Shown in pieces: positions 57,311 through 64,000 of a stretch of DNA of 64,000 nucleotides. Position 1 is the stretch's first letter. Each line of letters begins with the position of its first letter. Source of the DNA: Candidatus Avelusimicrobium intestinale (lineage in GTDB: Bacteria; Elusimicrobiota; Elusimicrobia; Elusimicrobiales; Elusimicrobiaceae); assembly GCA_902765225.1 (NCBI GenBank), contig CACWYV010000001.1, positions 124,001 through 188,000 of the forward strand. Reading direction: 5' to 3'. The translations under genes were made by a program, and so were the position numbers. The notes under the pieces were generated by a model that ran no database searches, had not been told where the DNA came from, and saw only the letters and a list, made by a program, of their open reading frames with translations.

Positions 57311-57322
57311 TGTCAAAGAACA
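57311..57322 (-). promoter_or_regulatory. boxA antitermination site in the 16S-23S spacer
   Basis: Minus strand TGTTCTTTGACA, close to the boxA consensus TGCTCTTTAACA, upstream of 23S. NusB and S10 bind boxA RNA. Confidence 0.65.
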
Positions 57323-57375
57323 ACAAATTTGACGCAACATTGTTGTAAAGTTGCAAGGTTGTATCAGAAGATTAT

Positions 57376-57448
57376 TGGAGCTGATCGGGTTCGAACCGAC
57401 GACCCCCTGCTTGCAAAGCAGGTGCTCTCCCAACTGAGCTACAGCCCC
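57376..57448 (-). tRNA. tRNA-Ala (TGC)
   Basis: A full cloverleaf on the minus strand. Acceptor GGGGCTG, D arm AGCTCAGTTGGGAGAGC, anticodon TGC in CTTTGCAAG, T arm GGTTCGAACCC. It lies in the 16S-23S spacer. CCA is not encoded as such at the end. Confidence 0.97.
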
Positions 57449-57460
57449 ATATAAGTGCTG

Positions 57461-57534
57461 TGGGCCCGGAAGGAATTGAACCTTCGACCTCACGCTTATC
57501 AAGCGTGCGCTCTAACCAGCTGAGCTACGAGCCC
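57461..57534 (-). tRNA. tRNA-Ile (GAT)
   Basis: A full cloverleaf on the minus strand. Acceptor GGGCTCG, anticodon GAT in CTTGATAAG, T arm GGTTCAATTCC, discriminator A. The Ile-Ala pair in the spacer is the common bacterial arrangement. Confidence 0.97.
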
Positions 57535-57656
57535 AAGCTATTAAAAGCATAAACTCTATCAACCTTGCTATGTGCGAGTGGCCGACCTGAACCAGATAGC
57601 GCTTTCGCGCACCAGTTTATGACTACCGACCTATCCTATCTCCGAAGAAATAGAAT

Positions 57657-59168
<1,512 letters not shown>

Positions 59169-59462
59169 AATTAATTACCTTTAAATCGCAAGCGGTTTAA
59201 AGGCAACCAATCGCTAACATCGAGCTGTTGACTTTTGACTCTACTTGTTTGAATTAACTTGGTGTCCTATTTTTGAAAAGTATAGGACTTAACTTAATGA
59301 GCCATGAACTGTAAAACTTGCGTTTTTCCGGTTCAAATCGCCCATTCGCACATTGCTGTCAAATTTTCACAGAGCGAAAATTCCTCGTTGCTTTTTCTTT
59401 ATTTCAAAAAAGCAATGGAATTTTTTAACTTCTTTCTTACAGTCTTCCTCGACTGTAAGTAT

Positions 59463-59491
59463 AGTATAGCAAAAAATTTTAACTTTGTCAA
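59463..59491 (-). promoter_or_regulatory. rrn promoter, most proximal (P5)
   Basis: Minus strand: TTGACA (59486-59491), 17-base spacer, TATACT (59463-59468). The -35 is consensus and the -10 differs by one base. Confidence 0.75.
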
Positions 59492-59549
59492 GCTATTTTT
59501 AAAATTCTTTATCAACGGCCCAACTTGTCAAATTTCTTACTACCCTTAT

Positions 59550-59578
59550 ATTAAAGCATATTTTTGAAAGTTTGTCAA
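59550..59578 (-). promoter_or_regulatory. rrn promoter P4
   Basis: Minus strand: TTGACA (59573-59578), 17-base spacer, TTTAAT (59550-59555). Confidence 0.6.
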
Positions 59579-59884
59579 GCCTTTTTTTGCTTTTCCTTTC
59601 AACCGCCTGCTTTGGGGCTTTTAAACACAACTTAAATATTTAATCTTTTTTGTACCGCTTGGATATTCAAGCCGGTCATGGCCGCCAGGGCCGAAGGGAT
59701 AGATTAAATGGTACTTAATAAATGTTTGTAAACTGCAAAACTAACTTGATTGGCTCGGCTCAGTCCATCGGCTGCCTTTTATAATATAAGGAGATGTTTC
59801 GCTGCCAAAAAGTTTTCTGTTTGCTGCTTACTTACTACTAGAAGTTTTTGTTTCTTACAAAGATCAATTTAAGACTACCTAATT

Positions 59885-59913
59885 AGTCTATCAAAAAAAG
59901 ACAGAAATGTCAA
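59885..59913 (-). promoter_or_regulatory. rrn promoter P3
   Basis: Minus strand: TTGACA (59908-59913), 17-base spacer, TAGACT (59885-59890). Confidence 0.65.
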
Positions 59914-60001
59914 GGCCCTGTTTTCTTGTTTTTCAAAAACTTGAAAAGGGCTCTTGAAAACTTCCGCGGAAACAAAACCTTTTTTGTTTCCTTATATAAC
60001 T

Positions 60002-60030
60002 AGTATAGCAGTTTTGCTAAAAGTTGTCAA
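60002..60030 (-). promoter_or_regulatory. rrn promoter P2
   Basis: Minus strand: TTGACA (60025-60030), 17-base spacer, TATACT (60002-60007). Confidence 0.75.
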
Positions 60031-60107
60031 CTCTTTTTTTGTCCGTCAGAGAAACGGCTTCGTTAAACTCGGTTTAACAAAATCAGCGCGTACTCTTTAT
60101 ATAAATA

Positions 60108-60136
60108 ATTTTATCATAATAACAGGGGCTTAGCAA
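60108..60136 (-). promoter_or_regulatory. rrn promoter P1 (most distal)
   Basis: Minus strand: TTGCTA (60131-60136), 17-base spacer, TAAAAT (60108-60113). Weaker than the others. Confidence 0.55.
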
Positions 60137-60180
60137 GATTTCGGACCTCTTTTGCCCGCACAATTCCGCAAGCGTGGGCC

Positions 60181-60208
60181 AAAAGACCTAGATGCACCTA
60201 GGTCTTTT
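60181..60208. terminator. Insulating hairpin upstream of the rrn promoters
   Basis: AAAAGACCTAG and CTAGGTCTTTT pair perfectly (11 bp, 6-base loop) with T4 on either side. It lies between the divergent rrn and protease promoters, where it may insulate them. Confidence 0.55.
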
Positions 60209-60213
60209 GACTC

Positions 60214-60242
60214 TTGTTGTGTTTTTCCAATCCCGTTATACT
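60214..60242 (+). promoter_or_regulatory. Promoter for a leaderless protease mRNA
   Basis: -35 TTGTTG (60214-60219), 17-base spacer, -10 TATACT (60237-60242). The -10 starts 12 bases before the ATG at 60249; no Shine-Dalgarno is present. Confidence 0.6.
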
Positions 60243-60248
60243 ATAAGT

Positions 60249-61757
60249 ATGAAAAGAGCAGATATGGTAAAAATGTTGCTTTGCTTTTTGTTCTTGATGG
60301 CTTCCGCCGGTAATGCCGGGGCATGGGGCATTTTGAACGAAGTGAGAAGATCGGAAGATTTCGGTGTGGACAGGTTGGTGGACAACGTACCTATCCGGTA
60401 TGTAATTTCGCCGGAAATTACTCCCCAAGAAGAAAAAATTCTCGTTGACAACCTGCACATGTGGCCGGCAGAAACGTTACGTCAAATCCGGCAAAACCAC
60501 CGGGAAAAGGAATTTGCCGATATTGTCCCGCTGTTGCGACGCAATGTTAGAACAATGAAAGTGGACAGAAGTACGCCGTATGACCTCTTCTTTTCTTTTC
60601 ATCCTACTCTCTCATCCAGAGGGGTTTACCGCCATAAAACACACGAAATTTTCGTCCATACAGAGTTACGCCCCTATTTCAGAAAGATTTCATTACACGA
60701 AATTGGCCACTACTACGGCATGGCAGACCAATACGAATCTGCCCGCGTCCACGCCAACACCAACCACTCCAGCGATCCCAATAACGAGGCGGGCAGTATC
60801 ATGAATTCTTTTGAACAAACCGATTCTATGACGTGTGATGACGTGGACGGATTTATCAATTTGATTGACTTCCGCTTGGCCCAACGACAAGGCCACTTTT
60901 CCGAAAGAGCCCTGCGCGGATGGACCAGTTTTTGCCCCAACAGCAAAAACCTTTACCGGCAAGCTTATACCGTCAACCGAAACCCGCACGACACGATTCA
61001 ATTGGATAGTCTCCTCGCCAAGGAAAACACTTTTGATGAAGGGAAAGCCATCCGGCAAGAATGGGTTGTCCACACGCAGGAAGATTTGCTGTCTTTATTT
61101 TTAATCACACCAGGGGATGCCGTCCTGCGCGATCCGCAAAGCAATCTCGTTCGTCAAGTGCTTTCTTTCCACGGGGTACCTCTGTGCCCACTCGCTAAAA
61201 ACGGGAAGAAAACTTTGCGGAAATTCTTTTATGAACAGACCAAAGAACATGTTTATAATATTTATATTCAATGTTTCCAAGACCATGTTTTCCGACACGA
61301 ATACGTTTTGCCTGTAGGCGGAAAGTTTCCTTGGACTATCCACTGGGCTGCTTCTTCCCCCAAGACGCACGGATTTTCCCCGGAGGATTATTCCCTGTCG
61401 GCCAGATTCACCAACGAAGCAATTGATAACGTGCAAATTATCGGAACCCATACCTTACCTGACGGCAGTTCTATCCACATCCGTTGGACACATTCCTTTG
61501 CCAATAACGATTCGCACGTGGAATGGGATAACGGCCAAACAATGGTATATCCTACGTTGCAAAGACATTTTGCCACCCTTTCCGTGCAAGAAGCACTCAC
61601 TTCGGAAAATATGAATCTTTTACTAAAAACCAAACAAGTGTATGATTCCCAAATTCCGGCCGTCCATAGTTTGTACGAACACTTTTATGTACCTTTGTTT
61701 CCTACACAAAAAGAAAGATTACGACGAGCCATCAAAGAAGCACTCTCCAATTCCTAA
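60249..61757 (+). CDS. Secreted metzincin-like zinc protease
   Basis: About 502 residues. A signal peptide (1-25, ending NAGAWG) precedes a domain with the zinc motif HEIGHYYGMAD at 150-160, using Asp160 as third ligand as in some metzincins such as snapalysin. A Met-turn candidate (GSIMNSF) follows about 35 residues later. The C-terminal 280 residues show beta-rich patterns and match no family I recognise. The start is the ATG at 60249, which sits at the predicted transcription start; a longer frame to 60192 has no start signals and overlaps the promoter. It is probably exported and may cut host or bacterial proteins. Confidence 0.75.
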   Translation: MKRADMVKMLLCFLFLMASAGNAGAWGILNEVRRSEDFGVDRLVDNVPIRYVISPEITPQEEKILVDNLHMWPAETLRQIRQNHREKEFADIVPLLRRNVRTMKVDRSTPYDLFFSFHPTLSSRGVYRHKTHEIFVHTELRPYFRKISLHEIGHYYGMADQYESARVHANTNHSSDPNNEAGSIMNSFEQTDSMTCDDVDGFINLIDFRLAQRQGHFSERALRGWTSFCPNSKNLYRQAYTVNRNPHDTIQLDSLLAKENTFDEGKAIRQEWVVHTQEDLLSLFLITPGDAVLRDPQSNLVRQVLSFHGVPLCPLAKNGKKTLRKFFYEQTKEHVYNIYIQCFQDHVFRHEYVLPVGGKFPWTIHWAASSPKTHGFSPEDYSLSARFTNEAIDNVQIIGTHTLPDGSSIHIRWTHSFANNDSHVEWDNGQTMVYPTLQRHFATLSVQEALTSENMNLLLKTKQVYDSQIPAVHSLYEHFYVPLFPTQKERLRRAIKEALSNS

Positions 61758-61796
61758 AAAATTCCGCACCGGCAACTAACCGGTGCGGAATTTTTT
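61756..61796 (+). terminator. Terminator after the protease gene
   Basis: A 17-bp perfect stem AAAAAATTCCGCACCGG / CCGGTGCGGAATTTTTT, 7-base loop, T6. Confidence 0.9.
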
Positions 61797-61825
61797 GTGT
61801 ACCTATCTCATCTTGCAAAAATTGA

Positions 61826-61883
61826 GGGAGGCCGTACCCCTTAGCGGGGCTTCCCCACAAAGCGTGGGCTCGGTGGCACTCCC
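61826..61883. ncRNA. Candidate structured RNA (three-way junction)
   Basis: Bases 61826-61833 (GGGAGGCC) pair with 61875-61883 (GGC, bulged A, CTCCC). Inside are two hairpins, CCCC-ttagc-GGGG (61837-61849) and CCCAC-aaagc-GTGGG (61854-61868). All parts are intergenic, after a terminator and before tRNA-Cys. I do not recognise the fold as SRP, 6S or a known riboswitch. The strand is unknown. Confidence 0.45.
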
Positions 61884-61985
61884 TATCCACAGTATAAACA
61901 TTTTGTGTAAAATTTCAAGACCTAATTTTAGTTTTGTTTAACTCTCTTTTTTTGCTATAATAAAAGTAATAATTGTGATGTTTAT

Positions 61986-62057
61986 GGTGCGGTGGCCAAG
62001 TGGTAAGGCGTCAGTCTGCAAAACTGATATTCGTGGGTTCGATTCCCGCCCGCACCT
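61986..62057 (+). tRNA. tRNA-Cys (GCA)
   Basis: A cloverleaf with acceptor GGTGCGG/CCGCACC, anticodon GCA in CTGCAAA, T arm GGGTTCGATTCCC, and discriminator T. The upstream AT-rich stretch holds a TATAAT (61957 area) that may be its promoter. Confidence 0.95.
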
Positions 62058-62103
62058 GATTTTATTGTCTAATAGACGACAAATCCCCGTATTGTAAGAG
62101 AAA

Positions 62104-62137
62104 AAATCCTTCTAGTGCTGCGGCATCCATAGGATTT
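62104..62137 (-). terminator. Terminator of the LTA-synthase-like gene
   Basis: Minus strand: AAATCCT pairs with AGGATTT across a long loop, followed by T6. It overlaps the stop codon. Confidence 0.55.
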
Positions 62138-64000
62138 ATTTTTTCTTCCAAGTGTTGTTGCTCAAGCTCTTATAAATAGCCTCGTTGAAGCGAATGGCCT
62201 CTTGTATCGGGATCGGCAGAGTTAATATGTCTTCTGCGGTTGCTTCGGATGCCACCTGTTGTGTTTTCGGACCGACAACATGTACCGTATTGTCATGTTC
62301 TTCATAGATACATTTATTTTGGGTTCTGTAAGGATCTAGCAAACTCTGCCCGCTTGAAGCATAATTTTCTGACGAATTTAGCAAGTCCAACAAAGTAGGC
62401 AAAACATCTTCTTGGGTACCAAAAATATCCTCAACTTTGTTTGGTATACCTGCCCCATACATTAATAAAAATGATTGAAATTTATCTTGCGTGATATTTG
62501 TCCCTTTCTTACGATTCGCCAGCGGCGCACGGTGATCCGGAAAAAACAAGAAAATAGTATCCTTAAACCAGGTTTCCTTCCGGGCTTTCTCAAAGAAATT
62601 TGCTAATGCCGCATCCGTATAAGAGGCCCGATTTAAAAATTGATGCTCCTCTGTGTCCATGGGGTACAATTGATGTTCTTTGCTTACCAGAATATCATAC
62701 GGAGTGTGTAAGGTAGAAGTATAGAAATAAGCGAAAAATTTACCCTCTCCCGCATTAATTTGCCGCAATAAAAACTCTAACCCCTCATAATCAAACCCCT
62801 TATGAAACATGGGATATTGATGAGTTAATGGGATATTTGGTTTAGCAAAAAATTGTTCAAAACCCATATATTCCGCCATCAAGTTTGCGTTATCCGATGC
62901 CGCCTGGTCCGTAATAATATTTAAGGTTCGGTAGCCTTTGTGACGATAATAAGTGGCCAAACGGCTAAATTCTTTCTCTCCCAAGCCATTTTTCATCGTA
63001 GGCAATCCCCATACATAGGGAACGGAAAACAATGTCGCAGTTACTCCAATAAGAGAACGGTTCCCGGACGATAGAAAATTTTTATAATAAGTTCCCTGTT
63101 TTTTAAGTTGCATAAAAAATGGGATTACTTCGGGATATTTATCTATGAGAACCGGATCAAAACTCTCTAGCACAAACAACACAAAATTATAATTGTTGTT
63201 TTTCTTATTAAAAACCAACCGTTGCCTCTCAAACGGGAAAGAAGGATCGGACTGTTTTTCTTGCGCGGTAACAATGTGTAAATTTTCTGTAGGATTATCA
63301 AAGTACAATCTTCGTTTTTGGTGTTTACGCACCGCATTCATAGTTGTATACAGACCATTTAAAATTAAATCTTTACTCTGCGCATTCCCCAAAACCTGCG
63401 CGTCCATTATACTAAGATTACGACCATGAAATTGCAATTTCCCTTTTACCATTAAAAAAGTAAGGGGCATCAACAGTATTAACACGATAACAGATTTCGT
63501 GATGAAGCGTTTTTCTTCCATCGTTGTTGGGTAACAGCGGATATACCGGCATATTAAATACACGCCGAAGCCCAACAATATAAATAACGGTATGGTGATG
63601 TAATAATAAACTTGAAAAGCCATTTGCACAAAAAAACCTAAGTGTGTAAAACTGGTAAAAATTTCCACTCCGATGTGATTATTAAAAATACTGAAAAAGA
63701 TAACATCTGCCGTCAAAAAAATAGCAAACGCCACAAAGATAAAAACAAATATCGTACTAAAAATTTTAATAATAGTTTTGTTTCTATAAGGCAACATAAA
63801 CAATGCTACCAGCGGACAAAAAAGTAACCCCAATACATGTAAATCAAAACGTGTGCCATGTAAAAAAGAAAATAAAATATCATGGCTATTTAAATTTTCA
63901 AAATAATTAGAAGCCATGACTAAAACCGCTACCCGAGCCAATAAAAAAAGAAGAACAAAGCAAAGAAAAAACACAACACTAATTTTAACTTTTAAACGAA
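62136..64000 (-). CDS. LTA-synthase-like sulfatase-fold membrane protein, partial
   Basis: The frame is open to the right edge, so the start is outside the window; at least 621 residues are visible. About five membrane segments (first 200 residues visible) precede an extracytoplasmic sulfatase-fold domain. LFVLESFDPVLI holds the metal-binding Glu, SSGNRSLIGVTATLFSVP the nucleophile region, and FLFFPDHRAPLANRKKG the late metal site. The family transfers glycerol phosphate or phosphoethanolamine to cell-surface polymers. The nucleophile appears to be Ser in NRS where Gram-positive LtaS has Thr, and DHR replaces the usual DHG. The substrate is not known. Confidence 0.75.
   Translation of the reverse strand, partial: RLKVKISVVFFLCFVLLFLLARVAVLVMASNYFENLNSHDILFSFLHGTRFDLHVLGLLFCPLVALFMLPYRNKTIIKIFSTIFVFIFVAFAIFLTADVIFFSIFNNHIGVEIFTSFTHLGFFVQMAFQVYYYITIPLFILLGFGVYLICRYIRCYPTTMEEKRFITKSVIVLILLMPLTFLMVKGKLQFHGRNLSIMDAQVLGNAQSKDLILNGLYTTMNAVRKHQKRRLYFDNPTENLHIVTAQEKQSDPSFPFERQRLVFNKKNNNYNFVLFVLESFDPVLIDKYPEVIPFFMQLKKQGTYYKNFLSSGNRSLIGVTATLFSVPYVWGLPTMKNGLGEKEFSRLATYYRHKGYRTLNIITDQAASDNANLMAEYMGFEQFFAKPNIPLTHQYPMFHKGFDYEGLEFLLRQINAGEGKFFAYFYTSTLHTPYDILVSKEHQLYPMDTEEHQFLNRASYTDAALANFFEKARKETWFKDTIFLFFPDHRAPLANRKKGTNITQDKFQSFLLMYGAGIPNKVEDIFGTQEDVLPTLLDLLNSSENYASSGQSLLDPYRTQNKCIYEEHDNTVHVVGPKTQQVASEATAEDILTLPIPIQEAIRFNEAIYKSLSNNTWKKK

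Larger units (their letters stand above)
59169..60101 (-). other. Leader region of the rrn operon
   Basis: About 930 bases without a gene between the most distal rrn promoter and 16S. It holds five tandem promoter candidates and AT-rich stretches. Near 16S there is a small CCTTTAAA/TTTAAAGG hairpin. A short open frame at 59304-59567 has no start signals and is not a gene. Confidence 0.7.

Noticed and set aside
59304-59567. An 87-residue open frame in the rrn leader
   Set aside because: Low-complexity Phe-rich composition, no Shine-Dalgarno, and on the strand opposite the leader; it overlaps promoter boxes.
61826-61883. SRP RNA (4.5S)
   Set aside because: The conserved GGTCAGG...GGAAGGAAGCAGCC core is absent on both strands, so I list it only as an unassigned structured RNA.

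Overview
The window looks like a chromosomal segment from a member of the phylum Elusimicrobiota, probably a small gut-type genome. The basis is (i) several type IV pilin-like genes sharing an almost invariant FTLIELLVVVLIIGILA start, a hallmark I associate with Elusimicrobium, (ii) a 16S rRNA whose 5' region reads AGAGTTTGATCCTGGCTCAG then AGTTAACGCTGGC, and (iii) Gram-negative envelope genes (AsmA, LPS-kinase-like protein, RodA/PBP2/MreBCD). The phylum assignment is an inference from the sequence alone.

Layout. 1-2,078 (minus): lipoate-protein ligase, M50-like membrane protease and a partial AsmA gene in a coupled operon. 2,209-3,274: a radical SAM/SPASM gene with a duplicated 3' tail. 3,381-7,661 (minus): the glycine cleavage system gcvT-gcvH-gcvPA-gcvPB. 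7,881-11,437: a YgjP-like metallopeptidase, a degenerate trypsin-fold protein, a split ChrA chromate transporter, an XRE regulator and a pilin. 11,444-36,449 (minus): one codirectional run from the S10/spc/alpha ribosomal operons into mreBCD-mrdA-rodA, a TIGR03936-type protein, RNase G and an amidase. 36,718-38,824 (plus): an ankyrin protein and a pseudopilin-apt-pilin operon sitting between rpsJ and fusA, where tuf might be expected. 38,894-51,146 (minus): rplJ-rplL-rpoB-rpoC-rpsL-rpsG-fusA. 51,412-53,505: two pilin genes flanking an LPS-kinase-like gene. 53,733-59,168 (minus): a complete rrn operon (16S-tRNA-Ile-tRNA-Ala-23S-5S) with a 1-kb leader. 60,249-64,000: a secreted metzincin-like protease, a candidate structured RNA, tRNA-Cys and a partial LTA-synthase-like gene.

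Most interesting signals. The pilin gene at 52,931 has a good start and Shine-Dalgarno but is thrown out of frame by a C9 tract; one added or two removed C residues would restore a full pilin, so it looks phase-variable. The divergent pilin at 51,960 has a T11 tract inside its apparent promoter spacer, another classic phase-variation layout. A third pilin (38,225) carries the same leader with a C6 tract, in frame. Four unrelated genes (3,274, 7,881, 52,095, 60,249) have a -10 box starting exactly 12 nt before the ATG and no Shine-Dalgarno, consistent with leaderless mRNAs. The rrn leader carries five tandem promoter candidates, all with 17-bp spacers.

How the parts work together. The lipoate ligase close to the gcv operon can supply the lipoyl group that GcvH needs. 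The translation and transcription genes are arranged in two long transcription units separated by hairpins that may tune expression. The cell-shape genes (MreBCD, PBP2, RodA) directly follow rplQ, tying elongasome expression to ribosome synthesis. The surface genes (pilins, LPS-kinase-like protein, LTA-synthase-like protein, secreted proteases) form the variable part of the window.
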